Source of the DNA: Alphaproteobacteria bacterium
Lineage (GTDB): Bacteria > Pseudomonadota > Alphaproteobacteria > Rs-D84
NCBI GenBank assembly: GCA_017427405.1
Contig: JAFRSV010000002.1
Location: 62,001-126,000 of the forward strand
Reading direction: 5' to 3'
Length of the DNA: 64,000 bases
Every line of letters begins with the position of its first letter. Positions within the stretch are counted from its first letter, which is position 1. Of this stretch, positions 8,760 to 16,839 are shown one piece after another. A program made the translations under genes and the position numbers. The notes under the pieces are model-generated. The model was not told the DNA's origin, did not search any database, and worked only from the letters and a program-made list of their open reading frames with translations.

Positions 8760-9120
8760 GTCCGCCTTCGCGTAACGCTACGGCGCGGCACTGAATTTTC
8801 TAAATAAAAATATCGCCAAGGCGATATTTTTAGAAAATTCGTGGTTGCGGGGGATGGATTTATTCCGCTGCGCTCCATTGGCTACGGATTTTTGCGCGTT
8901 GCGCAAACCGGCGCTTTCCAATCGCCTAATCCTTGCACTGAACCACCTTTACTCGGTGGTTCAAACCCAACACAACACACATATTTAACAAAAAAACATC
9001 CGCAAGGGATGTCTTTTGTTAAATCTTGGTTGTGCTCGGTGTGCAGTTCTCGAACTAATTACTATATGGATTTAATAGCTATCGGTCATGAAATACAACT
9101 TTTTAAAGATAAATTAGGTT
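8760..9120. repeat. tRNA-3'-end-like repeat copy 2 and likely att remnant
   Basis: Contains both modules of the 6815-6990 repeat, split by about 180 bases. At 8841-8851 it reads GTGGTTGCGGG, identical to the 3' end (plus-strand view) of the initiator tRNA-Met at 23642, in the same orientation. This makes it a candidate displaced attachment site for the island ending at that tRNA. A 98-codon reading frame through this stretch is judged spurious. The remainder of 9121-9262 shows no gene. Confidence 0.55.
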
Positions 9121-9356
9121 TACCGAATTTACATTAAATAATTTTTTAATAAGTTTGTGTCCTTATGGGCAAGAAGTTAAAAGTCTGTAAAACGCAAAAA
9201 AACGCGCTTTAGGGACTTTTTTTATATATGCAAAACGATTAAATTCAGTAAAATAATTTTTTGGCTCAAGTGCAAATAATGTATCTTTTTCAACCATAAA
9301 AACTTGATTTCTACGGAATTATATCATAAAATCCCCTTGAATTTAAGGAGATTATT

Positions 9357-9653
9357 ATGAAATTACTTATATGTTATGATATAGCCGAATCAGATGAAGA
9401 AAAAAGAAATAATATAGAAACAACTCTAATGAGTGAAAAAAACGCCACTGATTGGGTTAGACAAAACAAATCTGGTTGGGTTATTTTGACCGATAAATCA
9501 ACTGATTCATGGCAAAACTATTTTGATTTAAATTTAACAGATAAAAATAGCAAATATGAGATAATATCTATTACAAACATTGATATTAAGTATAAAGGTT
9601 ATGACAATAAGAAAAATGAAGATAGTTTAAAAATTATGACAGCTTCATATTAG
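9357..9653 (+). CDS. Small transposon passenger protein, possibly Cas2/SinR-like fold
   Basis: 98 residues, preceded by TTAAGGAG. It opens MKLLICYDI, has a central SGWVILTDKST strand and a later KYEIISITNID strand. This order (beta strand ending in YD, W-V-strand ending in TD, final strand) resembles the small ferredoxin-like SinR/Cas2-related proteins, but the match is only by pattern. The 3' end abuts the stop of a convergent small gene. Function unknown. Confidence 0.6.
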   Translation: MKLLICYDIAESDEEKRNNIETTLMSEKNATDWVRQNKSGWVILTDKSTDSWQNYFDLNLTDKNSKYEIISITNIDIKYKGYDNKKNEDSLKIMTASY

Positions 9654-9830
9654 TTATTTTTTATATGGGTTATGTTTATTGGTTCCAAATTTTACATTAT
9701 TTACTTCAAAATAGACCCCAAACAATATTGCCAATAAATCTAATACAATAAAACGCCAAAAAAATTTCTTATGATATTTGGTATTTGGACAATGTATTCT
9801 GTATTTTCGTTTAATATGTTTGATAAGCAT
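9654..9830 (-). CDS. 58-residue basic protein with one membrane segment
   Basis: Short gene with a strong AAAAGGAG ribosome site 8 bases before ATG. The sequence starts MLIKHIKRKYRIHCPNTKYH and contains a hydrophobic stretch FIVLDLLAILFGVYF at ~residues 27-41, then a polar tail ending NPYKK. Stop abuts the stop of the convergent 98-residue gene. No family recognised. Inside the transposon, so it is passenger cargo. Confidence 0.6.
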   Translation of the reverse strand: MLIKHIKRKYRIHCPNTKYHKKFFWRFIVLDLLAILFGVYFEVNNVKFGTNKHNPYKK

Positions 9831-10020
9831 ACTACTAACTCCTTTTTATAATTATTTATCTATAATATAGAACTCAAAAATTTTACTTTTTTGAGATTAA
9901 ATTTTTCCTTGTTTTTACAATCTTAAAAAATCGTATAACTCTTTGATTTTTGGTGATTTTTTGCTTTACAAATCTAAAATTTATGTTATAATATTTATGT
10001 CAATAAAAAGGTTATGAAAG

Positions 10021-10938
10021 ATGTATAACATTGAAGAATTTGTAAGCAGATTGAGCAGAGAAGAAAAGAAGCATTTGATTCAATTATTATCTGTTGATGA
10101 TATGAACGAATCAGGCAGATTTGAAAATGGTAATTATTGTCCATATTGCCATACTAAACACGTGATTAAAAAGGGTATAATTCGCAAACATCAAAGATTT
10201 TATTGTTTGGAATGTAAGAAATATTATACCGTATATGCTAAAACTATCTTAAATTATACCAAGAAAGATATAGTTATCTGGAAAAACTATATCAAAATGA
10301 TGTTCGCACCTAAACCAAAGACATTGAAACAAATCGCACAAGAATTATCAATTTGTTATAGAACAGCATTTAATTGGCGGCATAAAATCTTGAAAATGCT
10401 GAATGATAAATTTATGAACGATAATTTGAAAGGTATTGTAGAAGCAGACGAAACTTTTATTTTGACATCTCACAAAGGGCAACATATCACAGGTATCAAA
10501 GCAAGAAAGCGTGGTGGTGCATCAAAATATCGTGGTTTATCACACGAACAAACAGGTGTATTAGTTGCTGTTGATAGAAACAAAGACATTGTAAGTGAAG
10601 TATATGGCACAGGTAAAATAAGTGATACGCAGGTTGTAAAAGTATTATCAAATCGTATTGATAAAGAATCTTTGTTGATTACTGACGGTTGTATTGCGTA
10701 TAAAAACTTTGCGTGGTGTGAAAATTTGAAACTTAAACAACTAAAAGCAGGAAAATCACAAGGAAATGGAATACATTTGAATACTGTAAATTCATATCAT
10801 TCAAGATTAAAAAGATTCTTGTATGGATTCAATGGTATATCAACCAAATATTTGAATCATTATCTTGCTTGGTTCAAATTCACACAACAAAAAAATAATG
10901 ATTGTGGGTTCCTTTTCAATAACTTGATTTTACAATAA
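10021..10938 (+). CDS. IS1595-family (ISXO2-like) transposase
   Basis: 305 residues. N-terminal zinc ribbon CPYCHTKHVIKKG...CLECKKYY (~residues 40-65), then a helix-turn-helix-like region (KTLKQIAQELSICYRTAFNW), then the DDE domain with EADETF (first acidic residue), VLVAVDRN, LLITDGCIAY (second acidic residue) and VNSYHSRLKRFLYGFNGIS as the ending typical of ISXO2-like enzymes. It catalyses cut-and-paste or replicative movement of the flanking 28-bp repeats. Appears intact. Confidence 0.93.
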   Translation: MYNIEEFVSRLSREEKKHLIQLLSVDDMNESGRFENGNYCPYCHTKHVIKKGIIRKHQRFYCLECKKYYTVYAKTILNYTKKDIVIWKNYIKMMFAPKPKTLKQIAQELSICYRTAFNWRHKILKMLNDKFMNDNLKGIVEADETFILTSHKGQHITGIKARKRGGASKYRGLSHEQTGVLVAVDRNKDIVSEVYGTGKISDTQVVKVLSNRIDKESLLITDGCIAYKNFAWCENLKLKQLKAGKSQGNGIHLNTVNSYHSRLKRFLYGFNGISTKYLNHYLAWFKFTQQKNNDCGFLFNNLILQ

Positions 10939-10969
10939 ATCATGTTAAAGTTGTGAAAAAGGAGTATAG

Positions 10970-11182
10970 ATGATAAAATGTAAAGTACCAAGACCTAGTA
11001 AAAAAGATATAACGATAGAAATACAAAAAATTACAATACAAGTTTTGGAAGAACATTGTTCCATCCCATTGTCTCAGGTGTCGGCCGAAGTAAAACAGCG
11101 GATTGGAACAGAAAGATATGAAAGATTAACGAAAATCCTTGCCACAACACAACCAAAAAAGAAAACCAAAAAAATTCGTTAA
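10970..11182 (+). CDS. Small basic protein downstream of the transposase
   Basis: 70 residues starting MIKCKVPRPSKKDITIEIQK and ending in a lysine-rich tail (KKKTKKIR). Preceded by AAAAGGAG 32 bases after the transposase stop, so probably co-transcribed. No family recognised. Charge suggests nucleic-acid binding; it could assist transposition or be an independent passenger. Confidence 0.55.
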   Translation: MIKCKVPRPSKKDITIEIQKITIQVLEEHCSIPLSQVSAEVKQRIGTERYERLTKILATTQPKKKTKKIR

Positions 11183-11287
11183 TTTGTTGTAATTCATTGA
11201 TAATTTTTTGCCTGTTATAATTTCTTGTTCTGCTAAATATACTGCTTTTGTATTTAGATATTTATCATATAACGTCCATCGTGGCAT
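11126..11287 (-). CDS. Possible 53-residue ORF, antisense to the end of the preceding gene
   Basis: Starts MPRWTLYDKYLNTKAVYLAE with a good AAAAGGAT ribosome site and runs into the 3' end of the 70-residue gene on the opposite strand. No family recognised. The ribosome site is the main support. Confidence 0.35.
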   Translation of the reverse strand: MPRWTLYDKYLNTKAVYLAEQEIITGKKLSMNYNKLTNFFGFLFWLCCGKDFR

Positions 11288-11364
11288 TTACAATCCTTTT
11301 CTAAATAGAACTGAAATATAAAACTAAAAGAAAGTTGATTTTATTTAATTAATGTGATATAAAA

Positions 11365-11550
11365 CCCAAGACGGCGATAAAAAGTCGTTGAGGCTTCTAA
11401 CCTCTCAATCTACGCGTCTGGGATAAGACGATAATTATCTCCAAGCCTATTATGGTTTGGAGTTGTGCGAATATATTGAATAAACACAGCAATCTCGTAG
11501 ATATTGTTAGAAGCTCCAAACCACCTAGATAAAATGTCTTGGTGGTTATG
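11365..11550 (+). ncRNA. Candidate structured RNA inside the transposon
   Basis: Nested pairings: an outer stem GCTTCTAAC (11393-11401) with GTTAGAAGC (11506-11514); then TCTACG (11409-11414) with CGTAGA (11496-11501). Inside are hairpins CGTC/GACG (11415-11430) and CTCCAAGCC/GGTTTGGAG (11439-11462) and a weaker TGTG/CACA arm. An independent AACCACC/GGTGGTT hairpin (11519-11547) follows. This makes a multi-branch RNA just upstream of the TTG-started immunity-like gene. It could be a cis-regulatory leader or a stand-alone RNA. I do not match it to a known class. Confidence 0.6.
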
Positions 11551-11577
11551 AATTTATAAAAAACAAAGGAGCTAAAA

Positions 11578-11859
11578 TTGGATGATGCAGATATGTTTGC
11601 AGGCTTGATTGTCTTGCTAATTCTTATTAGTATTTATTTAATTCCTACAATTATTGCTATTTGTCGCAAAGCATATTATACAGCTGCGGCAATTACTATA
11701 AATATTCTATTGGGTTGGACTTTTTTAGGGTGGGTAATTGCGCTTATCTTATCTCTATTAAATAAACCTGATAGAACACCACAGCAGATTGTAATAAATC
11801 AAGTTGTGGGCGATAAAAACACTCTATCAAAATCAAAAACTACAACAGAAAAGGATTAA
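11578..11859 (+). CDS. Superinfection-immunity-like membrane protein
   Basis: 93 residues from a TTG start chosen because AAAGGAG lies 6 bases before it. Two membrane segments: LIVLLILISIYLIPTIIAI and ITINILLGWTFLGWVIALIL. The second has the LLGWTFLGWVIAL signature of the superinfection-immunity family related to phage T4 Imm, which blocks entry of later phage DNA at the inner membrane. The tail is polar. It is followed 2 bases later by another membrane-protein gene, so they form an operon. Function is inferred from the family; not every member is a true immunity protein. Confidence 0.8.
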   Translation: MDDADMFAGLIVLLILISIYLIPTIIAICRKAYYTAAAITINILLGWTFLGWVIALILSLLNKPDRTPQQIVINQVVGDKNTLSKSKTTTEKD

Positions 11860-11861
11860 AT

Positions 11862-12197
11862 ATGACAACAAAAGAATTAACCAACGAACAAAAACAACAA
11901 TCATTGAATATGCTTGGATGGTTTTGTGCATTTGCCGGCGTAATTGGTGGAATTTTACAAGCATTTTTTGGACAATTTGCAATATTTTCGGAAATGATTA
12001 TTTGCTTTGTGGATAGAAAATATGTGAAAGAATACACAAATAAATCTATTCCTTGGGGTTATTGTTTAATCACTCCATTATATCTTTATCAAAGGGCAAC
12101 GCAACTAAAAGAAAATAAAACCAAATTTATTATCAGTTTGATTATTTTTATAATTGGAACTTTGGCAACATTGCTTTCGATTGCGGCAATGCAATAA
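11862..12197 (+). CDS. Small multi-span membrane protein
   Basis: 111 residues, ATG 2 bases after the preceding stop. Hydrophobic segments at ~residues 18-40, ~61-75 and ~88-108, with a polar N-terminus rich in E/K/Q. No family recognised. As the second gene of the operon with the superinfection-immunity-like protein it may be a partner in the same membrane function. A terminator follows at 12219-12250. Confidence 0.65.
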   Translation: MTTKELTNEQKQQSLNMLGWFCAFAGVIGGILQAFFGQFAIFSEMIICFVDRKYVKEYTNKSIPWGYCLITPLYLYQRATQLKENKTKFIISLIIFIIGTLATLLSIAAMQ

Positions 12198-12218
12198 CAA
12201 AACAGAGTGTTTTTATCA

Positions 12219-12250
12219 AAAAGCCTCAAATATTAGGGGCATTTTTATTT
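12219..12250 (+). terminator. Terminator of the transposon membrane operon
   Basis: GCCTC/GGGGC stem (one G-U pair) with an 8-base loop, then TTTTTATTTTT, close to the right inverted repeat. Confidence 0.6.
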
Positions 12251-12482
12251 TTGTTAAAAAAAGATACATTATTTGCACTTGAGCCAATTTTTTTTGCTTT
12301 ACAAAATATTTTTTTGATGATACACTGAAAGTACATAATGAAAAGCAATTAGTAAATTACTTTAATTATGTTATCATGATGAAAAACAAATAGTAATTCG
12401 TTTTAATCATGTTTCTGGTGTCTTTTTGACGGGGTTTTTGTACCCTATTTTTTTTACTTTTTTTCTCAAATAAACTTCCCAA

Positions 12483-12530
12483 CAAACATTGTAGATAACT
12501 TGTGATATAATGGCACTTTTTTGTGCCTTT
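12483..12530 (+). promoter_or_regulatory. Extended -10 promoter followed at once by a terminator-like hairpin
   Basis: TGTGATATAAT (12501-12511) is an extended -10. Immediately after comes GGCAC/GTGCC with a T6 loop and then T6 (12512-12530). Any transcript reaching the methyltransferase must pass this hairpin and a second one at 12645-12682. Confidence 0.5.
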
Positions 12531-12592
12531 TTTATACAATGGGGATTTTTTTGCTTTTTCTTTAAAAAACCAAACAACCAAAGGAGAAACAA

Positions 12593-12682
12593 ATGACTTA
12601 GAATAAATCCCAATAAACTTTCTAAAACTAATTTAAATCATAAAAAGCACCCTCTGGCCTTTTGGCCAAGGGTGTTTTTTTT
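12593..12682 (+). promoter_or_regulatory. Leader with two-codon ORF and attenuator-like terminator before dcm
   Basis: AAAGGAGAAACAA precedes ATG ACT TAG (12593-12601), a minimal start-stop ORF with a strong ribosome site. It is followed by stem CACCCT..GGCC/GGCC..AGGGTG (12648-12674) and eight T. This may be a translation-coupled attenuator or the remnant of a deleted gene. The rest of 12294-12709 holds no supported gene. Confidence 0.5.
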
Positions 12683-12709
12683 ATCCAAAAACATATAAAG
12701 GAGTTAAAA

Positions 12710-14461
12710 ATGGATATATTTGCAAAACAATCAGGTCTTGAACAATCAGATTTAAATGAAGTAATTCAAGATATAGAAACATCTTTAAATGTTGAAACAA
12801 CAAGTAAAGATGAAATACAAGAACCAACAACAGAAGTAGAAATTGTATCCGAGCAGGCAGATATAAAATTGCCTGCTTTATTGTTGGATACAAATGCTGA
12901 TGTTGTTATACCAACAGACCCAGAGCAATTACAAAAATTTGTGATGGTGCAACAGACATGTGTTAATTTAGGTAAAGCTCTGTTGAAACGGCCTGATTTG
13001 CCAAAGGATATGTATATAAAAGTATTGGCAAACACACAGCAAAGTGCTGAAAGTTTGTTATATGCAGAATTAGAAATATCCAAGCAGTTAAACAATTTAC
13101 CAAAATCACCAGGTGTCCGTAAAGATTCTGGTGTTAAAACCAAAGCAGATTTAATTGCTGAAATGGGGCTGACACCGAAACAAGCTCGTGCAATAGGTCA
13201 ATTAGATGAAGCTTGCGTAGAAAGAGCTATCAACATGGCACGTGATTATAACGATATTGTATCAAGAAATTGGGCAATACGTATGAAACGCAAGGATAAA
13301 CAGAGTGGTATAATTACTGACGTTGAATATTCTGGTGAATTTGCAGAATGTTCATCAGATGAATTTGTTGAAAAATATGATGCGTCTGAACCGTTATATT
13401 ATACACAATTGTTCGCAAATGTTGGTATTGGTGAATATTACCTGCACGAACTAAACGTGATAAATGCGGTTGCAAACGAAATTATATCTGACCGTGTGCG
13501 CTGGTATAAAGAATTGTATCCACATTGTAATATGATTGAAGGTGATTTCACAAACGACGATGTCTTTAACGCACTAATTGCTGCACATCATGAAAGTGGA
13601 TGTAAAATAATTTTAGCAAGTCCACCGTGTCAGTCTTTTAGTCAAGCAGGTAAAAAAGATTATAACTCGGCAGAAGCAGCATTGTTTTTACGCACAGTAG
13701 AATTTATACGTGCTGTGAATGACGTGAATCAATATGTCATGATTGAAAATGTTCCGGAGTTTTTGAATGCTTGTCCGGATGTTTTGATTGGTATGAATTA
13801 TCAAAATATTGCCGATTACATCAAAGGCGAATTAGAATCTTTGGGATATAAAGTAAATATTGATGTATTGGATGCGGCTAATTATGGCACATGCCAAGCC
13901 AGGAAAAGAGCAATTATTACAGCTGCTAAATCTGGTCTTTGGAAATTTCCCAGTCCGGACAAGCGTAGACTAATGTTGTGGGAGTGTATCGGCGATTTGC
14001 CTTCGATAGAAGCAGGCGAAGATAGTGGCATTAAATATCATGTTGCAGACCCTTTGCCAGAATGCCAGGTTGAAGTGTTAAAACATACCCCAACAGGATG
14101 TTCGGCACACGACAATTCACCAGAATGGAAGCCGACAAATGTTGATGGTAGTCTTAGTAATTCATCGTTTAAATCCAGTTTTGAACGTAAATTCTGGGAC
14201 AGGCCATGCAACACAATAACTATGGCCAATGGCAACATAACAGGACACAGAACAATCCATCCAGGACGTCCTTTGTCTGATGGAACTTATTCTGATGCAC
14301 GTTGTTTGACTGTTTTGGAATTGTTGCGTGTGACAGGTTTGCCTGACAATTATCCGATACCGGAATGGGCCAGTAATAATTTGACTCGTGAAGTTATCGG
14401 CGAATGCTTTTTGCCAAAATTGGTTAAAAGGCTGATTGAAATGTTGCCGGTGGGTGACTAA
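12710..14461 (+). CDS. dcm: DNA (cytosine-5)-methyltransferase
   Basis: 583 residues from MDIFAKQ, chosen for the AAGGAG site; an in-frame TTG at 12662 lies inside the terminator and is rejected. The first ~230 residues are a non-catalytic region. The catalytic part has motif IV SPPCQSFSQAGK (catalytic Cys), motif VI ENVPEF, motif VIII QARKRAIITA and a C-terminal ending with TVLELLRVTGLPDNY and NLTREVIGECF (motifs IX-X). It transfers a methyl group to C5 of cytosine in DNA. The usual FxGxG motif I is not obvious where expected (FANVGIGEYYL may stand in). No restriction enzyme is next to it, so it may be an orphan or protect the island. Confidence 0.9.
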   Translation: MDIFAKQSGLEQSDLNEVIQDIETSLNVETTSKDEIQEPTTEVEIVSEQADIKLPALLLDTNADVVIPTDPEQLQKFVMVQQTCVNLGKALLKRPDLPKDMYIKVLANTQQSAESLLYAELEISKQLNNLPKSPGVRKDSGVKTKADLIAEMGLTPKQARAIGQLDEACVERAINMARDYNDIVSRNWAIRMKRKDKQSGIITDVEYSGEFAECSSDEFVEKYDASEPLYYTQLFANVGIGEYYLHELNVINAVANEIISDRVRWYKELYPHCNMIEGDFTNDDVFNALIAAHHESGCKIILASPPCQSFSQAGKKDYNSAEAALFLRTVEFIRAVNDVNQYVMIENVPEFLNACPDVLIGMNYQNIADYIKGELESLGYKVNIDVLDAANYGTCQARKRAIITAAKSGLWKFPSPDKRRLMLWECIGDLPSIEAGEDSGIKYHVADPLPECQVEVLKHTPTGCSAHDNSPEWKPTNVDGSLSNSSFKSSFERKFWDRPCNTITMANGNITGHRTIHPGRPLSDGTYSDARCLTVLELLRVTGLPDNYPIPEWASNNLTREVIGECFLPKLVKRLIEMLPVGD

Positions 14462-14534
14462 CGACTTCGTGCCCTTCGGGGCACAAGGTTATCTTTAATA
14501 CATCAATAACAAGCTAATAAATAAGGAGAAAACA

Positions 14535-15047
14535 ATGAAAATTAGCACGTTTTTTAAAAAAATTATGACAAAAGTTATCTACATTAACCGCAAAAACAAG
14601 GCTGTAAAACCGTATAATAGAGACCTGTTTGACTTGTATATGTTTGATTTGCCTGATTGGGTGGTAGGTATCGAAAATGTTGAAGTTTTTATGGACATTT
14701 TAGGTGGCTGCATAAACACGTATCAGCCATCTTTACCAACGAAGCAATCTTTGTCAAAGGCATCACGGCTTGTTTATAAAAAGAATAAATATACCAGAAA
14801 TCGCAAAGAACAAGAGATTATGTTGGCATATAATTCGGTATCAAAAGACGTGATGAAAGATGTTTTTGTTGAATATTCACAAATGGATGCTGTTATACCA
14901 TACGGTAAATGGATGATGTCAAGCTTGCATATACCTGTGTTTAATTTGAAACAAGTTGTTTTTGTTGACTATATGTTGCGACATCCAGAACTGTTTATTG
15001 CGATGAAAGAAATTAAAGCATTTGAAATTCAGGTCAAGTCCAGGTAA
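14535..15047 (+). CDS. Hypothetical protein of the island
   Basis: 170 residues, AAGGAG-type site before ATG. Mostly alpha/beta with no membrane segment. Notable segments: FDLPDWVVGIENVEVFMDIL, YKKNKYTRNRKEQEIMLAYN and IPYGKWMMSSLHIPVFNLKQ. No family recognised. Situated between dcm (a GTGCCC/GGGCAC UUCG hairpin in between) and its own terminator at 15048-15080. Codon use is AT-rich like the rest of the island. Confidence 0.6.
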   Translation: MKISTFFKKIMTKVIYINRKNKAVKPYNRDLFDLYMFDLPDWVVGIENVEVFMDILGGCINTYQPSLPTKQSLSKASRLVYKKNKYTRNRKEQEIMLAYNSVSKDVMKDVFVEYSQMDAVIPYGKWMMSSLHIPVFNLKQVVFVDYMLRHPELFIAMKEIKAFEIQVKSR

Positions 15048-15080
15048 TACACGCCCCATTTTTGGGGCATGTATTTTTTT
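15048..15080 (+). terminator. Terminator after the 170-residue gene
   Basis: TACACGCCCC/GGGGCATGTA stem, then seven T. It is followed by ACTATTTAGAAATTTTTT, which recurs after the terminator at 21768-21799. Confidence 0.85.
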
Positions 15081-15322
15081 ATTTACTATTTAGAAATTTT
15101 TTGGACAAAGTTTCGTAAAAAAATGCGTTCTATTGTTTGAGTCGTATATTTGAATCTTGTGGGCTGTGAATCGCCACAAAAGCGGAATATACCTGAAACA
15201 AATAATGTCAGAGTCAATAAAAATTGCTCTGTAATCTTTTATACCTTAAATAAAAATAGGATAATAAAAATGACTACTAATCTAATATTTAATAAAAATA
15301 ATACTTTGATGTTCAACAATCT

Positions 15323-15781
15323 TTGATATCTTGGTTTAGTTCTTTTAATCCACAATATTTTATTTCTATCCAATTTCCTAAACATTTACGTAATAATAAT
15401 TTAGATACAACAAATAAGAAGCTACTGAAGATTATGCGTGCCTTTGAAATAGATCTTTTAGGTAGACATTGGAATCGCAAACATATTCCTTTCGTAGCTA
15501 TTGCAGAAAAAGGTAAATCAACACATTGGCACTATCATATTTTAATTTATGATTGCCCCTTTAATTTTTTTCAAATTCAACTTACTTTTCATAATATTGT
15601 GGACAAGTATAATTTAACCAAAGAAACAATAGATGTGCGGCCTATTATTACATCAGGTGTCAATTCTTATACATCAAAAGAATTCAAAGCAGATATTAAC
15701 AAACATTTTGATTCAGACCGCATAATAACATCTGAAATCTTATTTAACTTGTCGTCTAAATCAAAAAAACATATCCCATAA
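15323..15781 (+). CDS. HUH-type Rep/relaxase-like protein, start possibly frameshifted
   Basis: 152 residues in the open frame. THWHYHILIYD matches the HUH metal-binding motif of rolling-circle Rep proteins and relaxases, and SGVNSYTSKEF is a candidate catalytic-tyrosine motif. A short ORF at 15270-15326 (MTTNLIFNKNNTLMF...) with its own AGGAT site ends just where this frame opens. A one-base shift would join them into one protein, so the gene may be broken or the first TTG (15323) may be used. If active, it would nick single-stranded origin DNA for replication or transfer of the island. At ~150-170 residues it is short for a relaxase. Confidence 0.65.
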   Translation: MISWFSSFNPQYFISIQFPKHLRNNNLDTTNKKLLKIMRAFEIDLLGRHWNRKHIPFVAIAEKGKSTHWHYHILIYDCPFNFFQIQLTFHNIVDKYNLTKETIDVRPIITSGVNSYTSKEFKADINKHFDSDRIITSEILFNLSSKSKKHIP

Positions 15782-15891
15782 TCACAGAATCATGTCAAGA
15801 ACGCACCAATTTAATATTTTAATAACTTATACATCAAATAAATTTGGAGCAAATCTCGGTCAATTCTAATAAAAGTAATTAAAAACCACCA

Positions 15892-15918
15892 ATTTTTATC
15901 TTGGTGGTCTTTTTTTTA
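15892..15918. terminator. Terminator between convergent units
   Basis: AACCACCAA/TTGGTGGT stem followed by T8 on the plus strand, between the HUH gene and the minus-strand operon. Confidence 0.75.
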
Positions 15919-16056
15919 ACAATTTATGATGTTCACACTCATTGCAATGTTGTTATCTTTTAATTTTTGTCTGGCTTGGCATGCTTGGTCGTATCTAAAA
16001 TATATTTCAGGTAAAGTAATTCCGTTCGCTACTAATTTAAAACATGTACAATTCAT
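15916..16056 (-). CDS. 46-residue cysteine-containing small protein
   Basis: Short ORF with a strong AAAAGGAT site 6 bases before ATG. It starts MNCTCFKLVANGITLPEIYF and continues RYDQACQARQKL. It is the third gene of a minus-strand unit with the DUF3768 gene upstream. No family recognised. Confidence 0.6.
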   Translation of the reverse strand: MNCTCFKLVANGITLPEIYFRYDQACQARQKLKDNNIAMSVNIINC

Positions 16057-16109
16057 TTCTTATCCTTTTGTTTGCGGTATTTTTATTAACTATTAAAATT
16101 GAATAGTTA

Positions 16110-16436
16110 TTAATATTCATCTGCACACATAATTGTTAAAACTCTTGTAGTTATATCTTCATTTGACGCATCTTCTGAACCATAGATTAAGTCATTATCG
16201 TAATAATCTATTTTAAAGAAATAATTTATACCTTTGTGTTCTATACGACCAAAATCGTGTTCTTTATATGTATCGTTTGCTTTATTAAAGTCATTAAAAT
16301 CAATAATTTTCTTTAATAAATTCATCCTATCAATAAGTGATAAAGTTGCTACCCCGGATGTAATAACAACTTTATTTTTACCGGGGTTAAATATATTTTT
16401 ACGCAACTTATCGTTTAATTCAGCAATATTTGACAT
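16110..16436 (-). CDS. DUF3768-family protein
   Basis: 108 residues. The blocks VVITSGVATLSLIDR, NDTYKEHDFGRIEH, INYFFKIDYYDNDLIYGSED and the ending TTRVLTIMCADEY are the full signature of DUF3768, a family common on alphaproteobacterial plasmids and integrative elements. Function is unknown. The ATG directly abuts the stop of the upstream gene. Its presence supports an alphaproteobacterial host and a plasmid-like origin of the island. Confidence 0.88.
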   Translation of the reverse strand: MSNIAELNDKLRKNIFNPGKNKVVITSGVATLSLIDRMNLLKKIIDFNDFNKANDTYKEHDFGRIEHKGINYFFKIDYYDNDLIYGSEDASNEDITTRVLTIMCADEY

Positions 16437-16715
16437 TTAAGCAGCTCTTGATTCCATAATAAACTTGTTAAATTGACGCAGACCACATCTAACAGCTCTA
16501 GATTTCATACGTCCTTTTACACTGCATTCACCCATATCTTCGTATTTTGGATAAATATCAGATATAGATTCAGCAAGTTCATCTATTGTCTTATTTTCCC
16601 ATTGGCATACATATTTTACACCGGTCAAATAATCGAACACTGTGGAAGGTTGATTATTAGCTGTAAATAATGCATATCCATTGTTAATTAACCAATTTTT
16701 AAAGTTTTTTGTCAT
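16437..16715 (-). CDS. Hypothetical protein, core-binding-like small protein
   Basis: 92 residues, first gene of the minus-strand unit that continues with DUF3768. The sequence NWLINNGYALFTANNQPSTV and FDYLTGVKYVCQWENKT, then RQFNKFIMESRAA, resembles an N-terminal core-binding helical domain of tyrosine recombinases without the catalytic part. That likeness is weak. Preceded on its strand by AAAGAGG. Function unknown. Confidence 0.55.
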   Translation of the reverse strand: MTKNFKNWLINNGYALFTANNQPSTVFDYLTGVKYVCQWENKTIDELAESISDIYPKYEDMGECSVKGRMKSRAVRCGLRQFNKFIMESRAA

Positions 16716-16839
16716 GATTTATACCTCTTTGTTTATCATTACAGGTATAATCCTACCGTGAAAAAATTGCTTTGCACACAAGTTTTTCAACAAAAAACCG
16801 CAGAAATCCGCAATTTTTAATAAAAAACTTACAAATTTA

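Larger units (their letters stand above)
9263..12285 (+). mobile_element. IS1595-like transposon with passenger genes
   Basis: Perfect 28-base terminal inverted repeats: 9263-9290 begins GGCTCAAGTGCAAATAATG and 12258-12285 is its exact reverse complement. They are flanked by an identical 8-base target duplication AATTTTTT at 9255-9262 and 12286-12293. The element is 3,023 bp. It encodes one ISXO2-like DDE transposase, at least four other small ORFs and a structured non-coding region. An 8-bp duplication is the known hallmark of the IS1595 family. Intact ends and duplication suggest a recent insertion. Confidence 0.95.

Noticed and set aside
8841-9137. 98-codon reading frame through the tRNA-like repeat
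   Set aside because: It begins in a tRNA-3'-end-like sequence and crosses hairpins and a second repeat module; its last part is also present as a fragment at 6900-6990. Codons are unlike a gene. Treated as repeat.
12366-12613. Two minus-strand frames of about 70 codons
   Set aside because: They cover the promoter and hairpins upstream of dcm, consist mostly of K/F/N residues and lack a ribosome site.
12662-12709. TTG start giving 16 extra residues for the cytosine methyltransferase
   Set aside because: The TTG is inside a terminator hairpin and has no ribosome site; ATG at 12710 has AAGGAG.
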